NCBI RefSeq assembly: GCF_011947285.1
Contig: NZ_JAAOZT010000003.1
Location: forward strand, 186,001-250,000
Reading direction: 5' to 3'
Source: Glaciimonas immobilis
GTDB taxonomy: Bacteria > Pseudomonadota > Gammaproteobacteria > Burkholderiales > Burkholderiaceae_D
Length of the DNA stretch: 64,000 nt
The notes below the pieces were generated by a model. That model saw only the letters and a program-made list of their open reading frames with translations, did not search any database and was not told the DNA's origin. This document shows, in pieces, positions 11,367 to 21,284 of this stretch; the first letter of the stretch is position 1; every line of letters starts with the position of its first letter. Position numbers and translations under genes: made by a program.

Positions 11367-11826
11367 GATTTCCTCTCACACCGGCAGCCAACATCGCTAA
11401 CACCATCGCGCCAACCGCGACACAGGTTAATCGATAGCGTAATTCGGTGAACCATCCCGGCAAACCATACCAGACAAATAAACGTTTATCCACTTGATAA
11501 GCGGCAATGAACCCAAGGATCAATAAAGTATACCCATACGCAAAGAACAAAGTAGAAAACCAGGCAATCATTGTCGGCATGATTCCCCAGATTAGCGCCC
11601 ACTTGGTGCGCTGTGCGGACATATCGGCACGCAAGACCATCGCACCCCAATGAATCCCGCCGAGAAATGATAGCGCTGCGACGCCATACGCCATCTGACC
11701 GCGAATAAACTCACCAAGCCAATCAGGGCTGACCAGCCAGCAAGCAATTGTCAACATGACAAAGGGAACTAAGCCCAGGTAACCGAGGACGAGGATCAAG
11801 CGTTTATTCAGGAAGTGTGGATTCAT
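11356..11826 (-). CDS. DUF3429-like integral membrane protein
   Basis: A small membrane protein of about 156 residues with four to five hydrophobic segments (LILVLGYLGLVPFVML, AALSFLGGIHWGAMVL, WGIMPTMIAWFSTLFF, LLILGFIAAY, VAVGAMVLAMLAAG). The FLGGIHWG motif is characteristic of DUF3429. Its function is unknown. I prefer the ATG at 11826; a GTG at 11865 would add 13 unlikely residues, and neither has a clear ribosome site. Its end overlaps the start of the M61 peptidase, so the pair is probably co-transcribed. Confidence 0.8.
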   Translation of the reverse strand: MNPHFLNKRLILVLGYLGLVPFVMLTIACWLVSPDWLGEFIRGQMAYGVAALSFLGGIHWGAMVLRADMSAQRTKWALIWGIMPTMIAWFSTLFFAYGYTLLILGFIAAYQVDKRLFVWYGLPGWFTELRYRLTCVAVGAMVLAMLAAGVRGNLGA

Positions 11827-12008
11827 TGCGGAGGATAGACTGGTTAGTGAAGCGCAGCAAGGCACCGTGCGGCAAACTGAGGAGTCTGTCGAACCCAGGA
11901 ATTAGCCGGGCGGTGGATGGAAGCAGCCAGTCTACCGGTATTGTTGGGAAACCAATGCAGGCTTAGTCAATTACCGGACCGGTGCACGTTCAAACGACTG
12001 ATAAGGGT

Positions 12009-12608
12009 TCAGGAATGTGGTATATCGGCGACGGTATCGATATCCAGCAAGATACCAGGATCGTCGACAACCACTTCGACCACTGGAAAGCGTTGCAACA
12101 ACCCACGCGCGCCCTGGTCGCCGCGCAGTTGCAATAACTGTGACAAATGCCGATGACTAAAGGCGACCGGATTACCACGACGCCGATTGTGCACGGGCAC
12201 TGCTATATCAGCGCCTTGCGCCAACGCCGCCGTCAACGCCTTAATGGTATCGACGGCAACAAAGGGCATGTCGGCTAATGCAATCACCCACCCTGTCGCT
12301 GCCGAAGTCTGCTGAAGACCATGCACCAGCGTAGCCGCCATGCCATCGTCGGCATCCGCGCAATACAGCAGTGTGCAGCCACCAACAAGTTGCGATAACA
12401 ATTGTGCAGTCAAAGTGGGTGTATCCGGTCGGCAGACGACATAAGTTGGTAACGCCATGGACAACCTGCTGGCAGCGCTGGCCAAAACGGTGTTCCCGTT
12501 CGGAAGAAGTTGCAAAAGTTTACTCTGCTCACCGGTTGGATCAAAGCGGCGACCGCGCCCAGCGGCGAGTAAAATACCTACTATCTGGCCGGTTATCGCT
12601 GTATCCAT
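12009..12608 (-). CDS. MocA-like molybdopterin nucleotidyltransferase
   Basis: A 199-residue NTP-transferase of the MobA/MocA type. These enzymes transfer CMP or GMP to molybdopterin. The nucleotide-binding loop is LLAAGRGRRFDP near residue 12, the metal site is in ALADMPFV, and RGNPVAFS is the family's third motif, closer to MocA and its relatives than to MobA. No molybdenum enzyme gene is seen nearby, so the client is unknown. It stands alone between the DUF3429-like gene and dsbC on the same strand. Confidence 0.85.
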   Translation of the reverse strand: MDTAITGQIVGILLAAGRGRRFDPTGEQSKLLQLLPNGNTVLASAASRLSMALPTYVVCRPDTPTLTAQLLSQLVGGCTLLYCADADDGMAATLVHGLQQTSAATGWVIALADMPFVAVDTIKALTAALAQGADIAVPVHNRRRGNPVAFSHRHLSQLLQLRGDQGARGLLQRFPVVEVVVDDPGILLDIDTVADIPHS

Positions 12609-12708
12609 TTGCGCTTAGACATTGCTTAAATTTGTCGCAGGAGGTTCTATCAAAATATGCGCGTATTTTTGGCTTACCGACTCAATTTAGTGACCCAACT
12701 TACTTACT

Positions 12709-12744
12709 AAGTTGCTTACTAAGTTGGTCAGCAAGTTGCTTATC
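12709..12744. repeat. three 12-bp degenerate tandem repeats
   Basis: AAGTTGCTTACT, AAGTTGGTCAGC and AAGTTGCTTATC follow each other just downstream of the dsbC stop. They are imperfect and probably replication slippage; I see no function. Confidence 0.5.
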
Positions 12745-12760
12745 CAGATAGGTGAATAGC

Positions 12761-13501
12761 TTATTTAATGGATGCGAATTTCGCCTCAAGCGCCGTGGCA
12801 TCGATAAAGCCCGGAATCCGTGATCCATCCGCAAAGATAATCGTTGGCGTACCGCTAACCCCTAGCGACTGTCCAAGCGACAAAACCTTTTCGTTAGGCG
12901 ATGTCAAGCAACTTGCTGGGGCCGTCGCCGGCAGTTTTCCGCTTAGCATCCAGTCATCCCACGATTTGTCGCGGTTAGGACTACACCAGACGTTTTTCGA
13001 TTTGACCGCAGAATCTGGTGCCAGAATATTGTACATAAACGTATAAACGGTAACGTTATCAACTTCCTGCAAGGTTTTACGGAATTTTTTGCAATAGCCG
13101 CAGTTTGGATCTTCAAACACCGCAATCACGCGCTTACCGTTACCCTTTACCGATTTCATCGCCAGATCAAGTGGCAAGTCGGTAAATTTGACTTTGCTGA
13201 TCTCGTCCATGCGTTCTTTAGTGAAATCCCGCGAGCTTTGCGCGTCCAGTATGCGACCTACAAACATGTACTTGGCGCTGGCGTCGGTATAAAAAATGTC
13301 TTTACCGACGCGCACTTCAAACATGCCGAGATACGGCGTTTTGGTCACAGCGTCGACTTTGACGCCATCTCCCAGACGTGGCTCAATAAGCTTCTTAACT
13401 GCTGCTTCCTGCGGTGTTTCTGCCATAGTAGTGGTCATTAAAGACCCTAGCGCGAGCGCCAACAACAATGGTTTTAAATGTACCCAAATCCGTACTTGCA
13501 T
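12761..13501 (-). CDS. dsbC: DsbC-type periplasmic disulfide isomerase
   Basis: A thiol:disulfide isomerase of 246 residues that repairs wrongly paired disulfides in exported proteins. A signal peptide (LLLALALGSLMTTTMAE) leads into the N-terminal dimerisation domain. The thioredoxin domain has the active site PNCGYCKKF near residue 134 and the cis-proline in VSGTPTIIF. An additional Cys pair (VWCSP, ASCLT) matches DsbC. It is followed upstream by a UbiH-type monooxygenase gene on the same strand, 12 bases away. Confidence 0.93.
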   Translation of the reverse strand: MQVRIWVHLKPLLLALALGSLMTTTMAETPQEAAVKKLIEPRLGDGVKVDAVTKTPYLGMFEVRVGKDIFYTDASAKYMFVGRILDAQSSRDFTKERMDEISKVKFTDLPLDLAMKSVKGNGKRVIAVFEDPNCGYCKKFRKTLQEVDNVTVYTFMYNILAPDSAVKSKNVWCSPNRDKSWDDWMLSGKLPATAPASCLTSPNEKVLSLGQSLGVSGTPTIIFADGSRIPGFIDATALEAKFASIK

Positions 13502-13512
13502 TACAACTCCCG

Positions 13513-14820
13513 TTAATTTTTTTCGAATGTGCGACCAAATGCGTGACGCATTAAACGCCGCTTTAAGACCGGTAGCTTGTCCAGCAAGTTCAATCCAGCA
13601 TTTCTTACCAGGCGAAGAGGCGCAATATCGAGTCCAAATAACCGCTCCAGACCGTCAGTCGCAAGTTGCATTAACAGAATCTCTTCCTTGCGTGCTCGCG
13701 CATACCGCGCCAGCACAGCGGCATCGCCACAGTCTCGATGTCGGCCCCGTTCACTCAATACTTTGATCAATGCGGTAACGTCGCCAAACCCCAGATTCAT
13801 CCCTTGCCCGGCCAGCGGATGCACCAAGTGGGCCGCATCGCCAATCAACGCGACCCGCGGTGCCACCAGCGCGTGACTGCGAATCAGGGCCAGTGGAAAA
13901 CTTTGCGCGCCTTCCGGTAGCGACGACTCAAGCGGCGTCAACTGCCCCAATTGCGCACCAGCCAGCACCGACAAGCGCTCAGCTAGTTGCGCCAATGACT
14001 CGTGCAACAAGACCGGCGCCAGAGTTTCGGGGGCGGACCAGACCAGCGACACGCGCTGTCCCGGCAACGGCAACAACGCGATAATACCCTGTTCTGCGGT
14101 GAACCATTGATGCGCCACGCCGTGATGCGGGCGTTCCGTGGCGAAATTAGCGACAATCGCCTGCTGATGATAAGTGCGGTAATCGATACCAATATCGCAC
14201 TGGTTACGGACCCATGACTGCGCGCCGTCGGCACCGACCAGCAACGCTGCACTTAGTATTGATCCATCCTCGAGTTCGAGCGACGCGCCAGCGGCGTCTA
14301 CCGCCATCTTCCGAGCCCGGCCATTTACAACGCGTACGTTATGCGCAAATTTCAACGCCGCATCCAGCGCATGATTGAGATTGCGGTCCTCAACAATCCA
14401 GGCCAGCGCCCCGGTACGGGCACTAAAAGCATCAAAGCTGATCTGCCCTGCGTCCGCTTCGGCACCGCCTTTAACCAGCATACTTTCTACCGCTGCAATC
14501 CGGCTATCATCCAAAGCGTCCCAGACTTTAAGTCCAGCCAGCAGGCTGCGCGCCACGTGATTCAGTGCATACACGCGCTGATCCCAGTCAGCAGACGGAC
14601 TTTCAGGTCGTGCCCCGTTCCCGATCACCATCGCTGGCGCACCCAATAAGGTGACGGACAGACCCGTTTGCGCCAAACCCAGCGCCGCAGCCTTGCCCAC
14701 TGCACCATTTCCTACGATACAAATATCGCTACGGGAAATACTCCGCGCAGATCTGTCGGGGCTAATATGCGCCGCCGCACCAGCGCCGACGCTCTTGAAA
14801 GGTAATCTGGAATCATTCAT
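13513..14820 (-). CDS. UbiH/UbiF/VisC-type FAD monooxygenase
   Basis: A 435-residue flavin aromatic hydroxylase, most likely acting on the ring in ubiquinone biosynthesis. The FAD-binding motif is CIVGNGAVGKAAALGL near residue 32. The second FAD motif, ALIGDAAHLVHPLAGQGMN, is intact and typical of UbiH-family enzymes. Which ring position it hydroxylates cannot be told from the sequence. It is upstream of dsbC with a 12-base gap. The first 28 residues before the Rossmann fold are extra and poorly conserved. Confidence 0.88.
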   Translation of the reverse strand: MNDSRLPFKSVGAGAAAHISPDRSARSISRSDICIVGNGAVGKAAALGLAQTGLSVTLLGAPAMVIGNGARPESPSADWDQRVYALNHVARSLLAGLKVWDALDDSRIAAVESMLVKGGAEADAGQISFDAFSARTGALAWIVEDRNLNHALDAALKFAHNVRVVNGRARKMAVDAAGASLELEDGSILSAALLVGADGAQSWVRNQCDIGIDYRTYHQQAIVANFATERPHHGVAHQWFTAEQGIIALLPLPGQRVSLVWSAPETLAPVLLHESLAQLAERLSVLAGAQLGQLTPLESSLPEGAQSFPLALIRSHALVAPRVALIGDAAHLVHPLAGQGMNLGFGDVTALIKVLSERGRHRDCGDAAVLARYARARKEEILLMQLATDGLERLFGLDIAPLRLVRNAGLNLLDKLPVLKRRLMRHAFGRTFEKN

Positions 14821-14866
14821 GCGATCATTATAACGACTACTAAAATAAAATAATTACATAAGGGGT

Positions 14867-14894
14867 TTGCGAATTCAAAATGTCTTGCTATAAT
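14867..14894 (+). promoter_or_regulatory. sigma-70 promoter of tRNA-Phe
   Basis: TTGCGA at 14867-14872 and a perfect TATAAT at 14889-14894 are 16 bases apart. The GC-rich stretch CGGCTCC follows, as in stringently controlled stable RNA promoters. The tRNA begins 10 bases after the -10 box. Confidence 0.85.
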
Positions 14895-14904
14895 TCGGCT
14901 CCTT

Positions 14905-14980
14905 GGCCTGGTAGCTCAGTCGGTAGAGCAGAGGATTGAAAATCCTTGTGTCGGTGGTTCGATTCCGCCCCGGGCCACCA
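14905..14980 (+). tRNA. tRNA-Phe (anticodon GAA)
   Basis: A 76-base tRNA with encoded CCA end. The acceptor arms GGCCTGG and CCGGGCC pair in full (one G-U). The D arm is GCTCAGTCGGTAGAGC, the anticodon arm GGATTGAAAATCC gives GAA, and the T arm carries GGTTCGATTCC. No copy of its 3' end is seen further along the window, so there is no sign of a tRNA-integrated element here. Confidence 0.97.
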
Positions 14981-15267
14981 AGAAATGGTATGAATATCAA
15001 AGGGTTACTTGCTTCGGCTTGTAATCCTTTTTTGCTTTCTACTGTCAGCATCGTTCAATGTAACCGCTGTATAACCCAATTTGGGAAATTCCCCCGGGTT
15101 TGCGCTTATTTGAATACATCCCACACTGACGGTCTCGAAAATTCAGGAGTCAACGTATCACTGCGAAGATAGCGGGCGCTGTCCTCTCGTCATTTAAACG
15201 AAGATGGCCGATACTGACGCAAGTTCGCCCTATCGGTGTTATGTCCAACGAAGCGTGTGGAGACGGT

Positions 15268-15287
15268 AAAAAGCCCCTTGCGGGGCC
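15268..15287 (-). terminator. Rho-independent terminator of the PEP-CTERM gene
   Basis: GCCCC and GGGGC pair around a 4-base loop; read on the minus strand the stem is followed by five T. It lies about 40 bases after the PEP-CTERM stop. Confidence 0.8.
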
Positions 15288-15324
15288 GTATATTGCGCGG
15301 CGAGTGACCGCCTGACGGGAGATA

Positions 15325-15918
15325 TTATAAAGACTTGCGACGACGAACTATGACCCCAATCAACCCTAGGCCGCCTAGCAGCATGGCGTAGGTTTCTGGC
15401 TCTGGAACTGCGGAGACGAAGCTTCGATAATTGCTCAAGCCGCCACCGCTCCCGCTCCCATTGCTAGTAATCACAAAGTTCGATTTGGTTGGTGTGCTCC
15501 AGTTAAACAACAACTCTCCCCCGCCAACATGTACCGCCAGATAATCGTAGGCCGCCGTGCTTATGATGGTTGCAGTAGAGCCCGAAATGTCGCCGAGTCC
15601 GATGCCAGTCAAGGATTTGGTTGGAGACAATCCAAAAAGATTGCTATTTTTTATATCGGTCAATATTGCTGACTGACTATTATCCCCAAGATTACCATTG
15701 TAGTAACCCACCTTGAGTCCGGGTGTGCTTGGCGTGTCCGTAAAACTGAAAGCATTGCCATCCGCAGCCGTGAAAGATCCTAACCCGGTTTGATTGTTCA
15801 CAATGATCGTCTCAACAGTCCAGGTTGGTGTGGTGGGTGCAGCCTGCGCCCTCAAGGCAACCAACAATCCCACAGAAAATATAATAATATGTGCTGCGAT
15901 GGTTTTTGAAATTTTCAT
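15325..15918 (-). CDS. PEP-CTERM sorted exported protein
   Basis: A 197-residue secreted protein with a signal peptide (IIIFSVGLLVALRAQAA) and a C-terminal sorting signal. That signal has the VPEPETYAMLLGGLG motif, a hydrophobic helix, and a basic end RRRKSL. The exosortase/PEP-CTERM system processes such proteins in exopolysaccharide-making betaproteobacteria. The body is Ser/Thr/Gly/Asn-rich and I do not recognise a functional domain. No exosortase gene is in the window. It is monocistronic, with its own terminator. Confidence 0.88.
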   Translation of the reverse strand: MKISKTIAAHIIIFSVGLLVALRAQAAPTTPTWTVETIIVNNQTGLGSFTAADGNAFSFTDTPSTPGLKVGYYNGNLGDNSQSAILTDIKNSNLFGLSPTKSLTGIGLGDISGSTATIISTAAYDYLAVHVGGGELLFNWSTPTKSNFVITSNGSGSGGGLSNYRSFVSAVPEPETYAMLLGGLGLIGVIVRRRKSL

Positions 15919-16154
15919 TTTTCAACCTTTAGTTGTATATTTATCAATATTTTTGAGTCAGCTATACAATGCACCGCCATCATTTGGCCATTATTGCCGT
16001 TTCCTACGATGCATGAAAAAAGTTTCTATATAAATCACAAATTTCTATTTTATTTATATACCCTGCGGGAATAAAATTCCATAGTTATTTTCTTATGCTT
16101 AAAAATAACTTTTTATGAAAAGGTAAAATACACCCTGTTTCTGTCGTTTAAATA

Positions 16155-16376
16155 TTAGCCATATGCGTTGCTCCCGCCGGAGACAATGCGCATGATGTCA
16201 GCAACGTTCCAAGCCAGGCCGCCCATGATGCGAACAGGGCGCAATGGCCCCGATTTATATACGGCCCATTTTCTCAGTGTCTATGGTTTGCGGCATAAGT
16301 TGAAAGCGGCGGCGTTAGTATCTGGCACAGTGCGATTCTTACGCGCTAGTGGGATGTATTGTAGTTCGGCTTGCAT
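16155..16376 (-). pseudogene. small excisionase-like DNA-binding protein with an in-frame amber stop
   Basis: A 74-codon frame starts at the ATG at 16376, with AAGGA six bases upstream. Codon 32 is TAG (16281-16283). Without it the product reads through KNRTVPDTNAAAFNLCRKP and then TLRKWAVYKSGPLRPVRI and LAWNVADIMRIVSGG. That is the pattern of a small helix-turn-helix protein found in Burkholderiales, in which a Gln (CAG) is expected at the stop. A single C-to-T change explains the loss. It may be a recent pseudogene or a sequencing error. Confidence 0.7.
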
Positions 16377-16429
16377 CTTGATTCCTTACGTTGAGTGAAC
16401 GATTAAGGATTCTATGTATCTTACAGAAT

Positions 16430-16453
16430 GCCAACCTTCGGGTTGGCGTTTTT
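16430..16453 (+). terminator. orphan UUCG-type terminator on the plus strand
   Basis: GCCAACC, loop TTCG, GGTTGGC, then GTTTTTG: a textbook intrinsic terminator. No plus-strand gene lies upstream of it; the nearest feature is the small pseudogene on the opposite strand. It could end an unrecognised small RNA starting somewhere after 16377. Confidence 0.7.
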
Positions 16454-16648
16454 GTTTCCGCTGATTTACGGTCCCCATCCGGACATTCTGCCAGCATTCG
16501 AACCTAGCGCTACGAGGACCGTGCGGTACAAACCGTGCCATCATTCCCCAATGCCCAAGGCGGAGAAATACCAATACGACTACTTGCCGTACTCCTCCGG
16601 ACTCTCCGCGTCACAACTACAGCGACTGACATTTTGGCAACGATCCCT

Positions 16649-16894
16649 TCACTGCCAGCCCTGCAACCACTGACTGCTATCGGCCAACTCACGCCAACGC
16701 ACTGAAAAACTACGGCCTGAATGAACTGCTTCTAGCTGTATCACGTCAATTCCCATCCCCGGAAATTGGGGCGCGATCACCATCGTCACCAGAAAATGTT
16801 TCTCTTTGTTAGCGGGAGAAACCGCCGTCCATTTACTTAGTAATAGTTTGTGGGGGTTGAGTCTGGATGTGACCTGAAACGGCTGAAACGGCAT
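16649..16894 (-). CDS. TIGR02450-type Trp-rich small protein
   Basis: An 81-residue protein of unknown function that matches the pattern of the TIGR02450 family: RLNPHKLLLSKWTAV, KEKHFLVTMV and a C-terminal WRELADSSQWLQGW. The ATG at 16894 has AAGGAG eight bases ahead; an open stretch further upstream lacks such a site. It is single-copy and monocistronic. Confidence 0.85.
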   Translation of the reverse strand: MPFQPFQVTSRLNPHKLLLSKWTAVSPANKEKHFLVTMVIAPQFPGMGIDVIQLEAVHSGRSFSVRWRELADSSQWLQGWQ

Positions 16895-17032
16895 AGCTGT
16901 TACTCCTTGATTGTTTAGCATCGGCAAATTGACTCTTTTTAACCACAAGCAGCTAAAAGCAGATATTAATTTAATTACTGCAAGATAGTTTTTTCCTTGC
17001 CTTTCATTCATTAAAAACTTGCGAACAGTCAC

Positions 17033-17403
17033 CCCAAAAATTGACTCTCTTCGATTATCGTGCCGCTCCCCTGCTGCGACCTGTTAAGTTTTGATTAACA
17101 GACCCTCAGCGCTAAGCATTACACGAATGGATTTGGATTAGCAATATCCTCAAAATTTCCCGGAAGAAAATGGCGCTGCATGCTAACCTTTCCAAATGGA
17201 ACCATTTTTATAAGTTCTGCATAGTCAATAATATTTGCGCATTGCGTACCAGCAACAGAAGGTTGCCAACCTTATCGATGCAAACAGTAAGTTAGTGCGG
17301 TGTGGAAAGCAACGCGCGGCTAGCGGATATTGCATATGGACACTAAAAACTAAAAGATATACATGCAAATTGTAAGCAAGTGCTCTAAAAGAAAAGCGAC
17401 GTA
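17033..17403. other. intergenic region upstream of the GGDEF-EAL gene
   Basis: About 370 bases between two divergent genes. It should hold both promoters. I see no clear hairpin, repeat or confident -35/-10 pair. Confidence 0.4.
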
Positions 17404-20121
17404 ATGCACATCACCCGACTACGCGGTTATATAAACCGAATACCAGCAAACCTCGGATTTCTAAGAGGCAGTTTATACATTATTCTGGCATGGCCGATTA
17501 TCGGCCTGATAATAGCGACTATCATGTGGCAGTTAACCTCGTCACGTATCAACGCGGAACGAGACAGATTACACAAAAGCGGTATTGCCGAAGTCGCACT
17601 GCTTTCTGGTGCCTATGCCGAGCAACTCGCCCGACCGCTTGAGCAAATCAATCAAATTACGCTCAACCTTAAATATTATTGGCGCATCAGCGGCGGCACG
17701 CTAAAACTTGAGGAGCAAAATCGGGCTGGCTTGTATCCTCTTACCGACCGACTATATGTCACCATCGCTGATCGAGACGGCAATATCGTCACTACTACGC
17801 TAGCGAGAAAAAGAGTCAACCTCGCTCAACGAGACTATTTTCAAACGCTAAAAAATAGCGATACCGACCAATTAGTAATAACCAGCCCTTCCATTGGCGC
17901 CGGTTCCGGAAAGCTGATCGTCCGTTTCTCCCGTCGACTAACCAAAAGTGACGGTAGCTTCGACGGCATTGTCATGGTGTCGGTAGAACCTAGCTATTTT
18001 GCCAGTCCCACCGTGGATGGCGCGCTGGGAAAAGACGGGTTTCTTTCGCTGCGCACTCAGGATGGGATCGTTCTCGCAAAACGCATGGGCGCAAACATAC
18101 GCGCGCGGCCCACGATATTCAAATCGCCCCCGACATTTTCGACCTTAACAGGTTTCGAATTTATAGAAAAAGATCACTTTGTGGACGGACGCGCGCGCCT
18201 TGTTGCGTGGAAAGAAATAAAAAACTTTCCGCTGATCGCCGTCGCTGGCTTGTCCGAAGATGAGTTGCAACAGCCACTGGCCGCCATTGCACGCGAGGAT
18301 CGAATATTTGCTTTTGCGCGCATCTCCGGGGTGATAATTTTTATCATGATCGGCATTTTTTTTTCCTGCCGTCTGGCATGGCGCAAGCATCAGTTCACGC
18401 AAGCACGTCAGGCCTATGGTATCTCTAGCGAAGGCGGTAGCGAAGGTTTTTTTATGCTTGCATCCCAACGACGACGCACTGGCACGGTATCGGACTTTAT
18501 TATTGTCGACTGCAACGAATACGGCGCGGCACTGTATGGTACTTCGAGAGGAGATTTAATTGGACGCCGACTCTCGACTCTTTACGCCGACCGCCCTTAT
18601 TTCGAGGAGCTGGTGCGGACGTTCGTTGAAGCGATCAAGGATAATTTCTATGAAGATGATTTTTTGGTTCCCCCGGAATGCCCATTAAAAATGCGCTGGA
18701 TTCATCGCAAAATGACGCGCTCCAATGCCGGATTGGCCCTCACACTGCGCGACATAAGCGAAAATAAGGCGCATGAAGAAGCGCTATTAGTAATGGCCAA
18801 CTCCGATGCGCTTACTGCCCTGCCTAACCGCCACTGGTTAATGGGATTCTTGCCGCTAGCGATCGAACGTTCTCGCGTCGAGGAGACCACGCTCGCGCTA
18901 CTATTTGTCGATCTTGATGATTTTAAAAACATCAACGATACAATGGGACACGCAGCGGGCGACGAGTTGCTTCAAGCCGTTGCGGCGCGCTTGCGCTCGG
19001 TGATACGACCATTTGATAACGTAGTACGTTTGGGCGGCGACGAATTCACTATCATTCTCGATAATCCAGAAAACACAGGCGCCGTGGCGGGCGTCAGCGA
19101 ACGCGTTATTACCGCGCTTCGGAAACCGTTTCTGCTTTCCGGCCATAGCAATCACGTCATTTCCGCCTCCATCGGAATCAGTCTTTTCCCCAAAGATGGC
19201 GATGACGTCGAGACTCTGATCAAACACGCAGATATCGCCATGTATGTAGCCAAAGCAAATGGCAAAGCCAGTTATCAGTTCTTCCGCCCACAACTTTCTC
19301 AGAACCTGGTCATCAAACTCAACAACGAGCAATCCCTGCGGGAGGCGATTGATGGCAATGAATTTGTGCTTTACTATCAGCCCCGCGTGGATGCCGCGAG
19401 CGGAGAATTACGTAGCCTGGAAGCACTCGTGCGCTGGATACATCCTGTGCGCGGCCTGATACAACCCGATGAATTTATTCCACTCGCAGAAAAGACCGGA
19501 TTGATCGTCAAACTAGGCGAGCTAGTCATTGAGAAAGCCTGTGCGCAGTTAGCGCTATGGAAGCAGCAAGGCGTGCCGCTGGTGCCGGTTTCAGTCAATG
19601 TCTCGTCGCCGCAATTTAATCAGGGCAATTTTGATGCGATATTTGAGTCGCACTTGATAGAACATGGGATCGACCCATCGTTCGTAGAAATCGAGCTGAC
19701 CGAATCCTGCATGATGGGCGAGGACCAGGCGATATTTTCGCAGTTGGCCGCCCTAAAATCGCTCGGCGTTAAGTTGTTACTAGATGATTTTGGCACCGGC
19801 TATTCATCGCTGTCCCAACTGCAGCGACTTGATCTGGATATATTGAAAGTGGACCGGGCTTTCACTGCCAAGCTTGGCGAGAGCAAAGAAGGCGAAGTAT
19901 TTTTTATGGCAATCATCTCAATGGCCCATGTACTGAATATGCGCGTCGTCGCAGAAGGCGTTGAGACCGTCGAGCAACTGCATATTCTGCAAGCCCTATC
20001 CTGCAACGAAATACAAGGCTATTATATTTCCCGTCCTGTGCCTGCGAACGAAATAGAGAGGCTAATGCATAAACGCTTTCTATTCCCCAACGACGCCATT
20101 CCGACAGAAATAAACGGGTAA
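17404..20121 (+). CDS. membrane sensor with PAS, GGDEF and EAL domains
   Basis: A 905-residue cyclic-di-GMP protein. It starts with a membrane helix (IILAWPIIGLIIATIMW, about 26-45), a periplasmic Cache-like sensor (about 46-300) and a second helix (ISGVIIFIMIGIFFSC, near 307-322). A PAS-like segment follows (FIIVDCNEYGAALYG). The GGDEF domain has an intact RLGGDEF near residue 542 and the EAL domain an intact SLEALVRW near 670 with DDFGTGYSS. Both diguanylate cyclase and phosphodiesterase activity are therefore possible; which dominates cannot be told. It stands alone on its strand. Confidence 0.92.
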   Translation: MHITRLRGYINRIPANLGFLRGSLYIILAWPIIGLIIATIMWQLTSSRINAERDRLHKSGIAEVALLSGAYAEQLARPLEQINQITLNLKYYWRISGGTLKLEEQNRAGLYPLTDRLYVTIADRDGNIVTTTLARKRVNLAQRDYFQTLKNSDTDQLVITSPSIGAGSGKLIVRFSRRLTKSDGSFDGIVMVSVEPSYFASPTVDGALGKDGFLSLRTQDGIVLAKRMGANIRARPTIFKSPPTFSTLTGFEFIEKDHFVDGRARLVAWKEIKNFPLIAVAGLSEDELQQPLAAIAREDRIFAFARISGVIIFIMIGIFFSCRLAWRKHQFTQARQAYGISSEGGSEGFFMLASQRRRTGTVSDFIIVDCNEYGAALYGTSRGDLIGRRLSTLYADRPYFEELVRTFVEAIKDNFYEDDFLVPPECPLKMRWIHRKMTRSNAGLALTLRDISENKAHEEALLVMANSDALTALPNRHWLMGFLPLAIERSRVEETTLALLFVDLDDFKNINDTMGHAAGDELLQAVAARLRSVIRPFDNVVRLGGDEFTIILDNPENTGAVAGVSERVITALRKPFLLSGHSNHVISASIGISLFPKDGDDVETLIKHADIAMYVAKANGKASYQFFRPQLSQNLVIKLNNEQSLREAIDGNEFVLYYQPRVDAASGELRSLEALVRWIHPVRGLIQPDEFIPLAEKTGLIVKLGELVIEKACAQLALWKQQGVPLVPVSVNVSSPQFNQGNFDAIFESHLIEHGIDPSFVEIELTESCMMGEDQAIFSQLAALKSLGVKLLLDDFGTGYSSLSQLQRLDLDILKVDRAFTAKLGESKEGEVFFMAIISMAHVLNMRVVAEGVETVEQLHILQALSCNEIQGYYISRPVPANEIERLMHKRFLFPNDAIPTEING

Positions 20122-20216
20122 TGCTTGCAACACGTATGCATTTCCCGCCGTTGAAGGCGCTACCGGTTACCAGTTACTGCCTAAGACTTAAGACTCAAGA
20201 GCGCAGAGATAAAAGC

Positions 20217-21284
20217 TTACGAACGCGCAGCGGCATCGAACTCGCCTTTGGCATACCCTTGTGCCATACGATCGAGCGGAACGACCTTAATTTTAGAGGC
20301 TTTGCCAGCTGAACCAAACGCTTCAAAACGCACCTGACAGATATCTTTGGCCGCCGCTGTTGCATCCTTGAAAAACTTGCGCGGATCGAACTCAGCCGGG
20401 TGTTGCGCCATACTGCGACGCATAGCGCCGGTCATTGCCAGGCGAATATCGGTGTCAATGTTTACCTTGCGCACACCGTGTTTAATCCCCAGCAGGATTT
20501 CTTCTACCGGCACACCGTAGGTCTCTTTCATATCGCCACCATATTGGCGAATAATATCCAGCCATTCTTGCGGTACCGATGATGAGCCGTGCATAACCAG
20601 ATGGGTGTTCGGAATCCGCGCATGGATTTCTTTGATGCGATTAATCGCGAGAATATCTCCCGTTGGCTTGCGACTGAATTTATATGCGCCGTGGCTGGTG
20701 CCAATCGCAATTGCCAACGCATCCACGCCGGTGCGTCTGACAAAATCGGCAGCCTGTGCCGGGTCGGTCAACATCTGGTCGTGCGACAAAACACCTTCTG
20801 CGCCAGAGCCATCTTCTTCACCGGCTTGACCGGACTCTAACGATCCCAGGCATCCTAATTCGCCCTCCACGGAGACGCCGATGTAGTGGGCGAAGTCGAC
20901 TACCTTGCGCGTTACTTCGATGTTGTAATCGTAGGTCGAGGGTGTTTTCATGTCTTCCATTAACGAGCCGTCCATCATTACGCTGGAGAACCCGGAGCGA
21001 ATGGATGCCTGACAAACGGCTGGACTGCCGCCGTGATCCTGGTGCATACAGATTGGGATGTGTGGATAGGCTTCAACGGCGGCTTCTACCATTTTGCGTA
21101 GAAAAGCTTCACCGGCATATTTGCGTGCGCCAGCGGAGGCTTGCAGGATTACCGGGCTGTCGCAGGCGTCTGCGGCTTGCATGATGGCGAGGATTTGTTC
21201 AAGATTGTTGACGTTGAAGGCGGGGAGGCCGTATTGGTGGTCGGCGGCGTGGTCTAGAAGTTGGCGTAGTGAGACTAGGGACAT
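20217..21284 (-). CDS. cbbA: class II fructose-bisphosphate aldolase (Calvin cycle type)
   Basis: A 355-residue zinc aldolase joining glyceraldehyde-3-phosphate and dihydroxyacetone phosphate (and erythrose-4-phosphate in the Calvin cycle). Zinc ligands are in [30 protein letters not shown] and [10 protein letters not shown] are class II motifs of the cbbA subtype. A GGAG site precedes the ATG. It is the last gene of the cbb cluster but is separated from cbbK by 1.15 kb containing a repeat element, so it probably needs its own promoter. Confidence 0.95.
   Translation of the reverse strand: MSLVSLRQLLDHAADHQYGLPAFNVNNLEQILAIMQAADACDSPVILQASAGARKYAGEAFLRKMVEAAVEAYPHIPICMHQDHGGSPAVCQASIRSGFSSVMMDGSLMEDMKTPSTYDYNIEVTRKVVDFAHYIGVSVEGELGCLGSLESGQAGEEDGSGAEGVLSHDQMLTDPAQAADFVRRTGVDALAIAIGTSHGAYKFSRKPTGDILAINRIKEIHARIPNTHLVMHGSSSVPQEWLDIIRQYGGDMKETYGVPVEEILLGIKHGVRKVNIDTDIRLAMTGAMRRSMAQHPAEFDPRKFFKDATAAAKDICQVRFEAFGSAGKASKIKVVPLDRMAQGYAKGEFDAAARS

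Noticed and set aside
14981-15267. Integrated element next to tRNA-Phe
   Set aside because: No integrase gene and no second copy of the tRNA 3' end were seen; the next genes look native.
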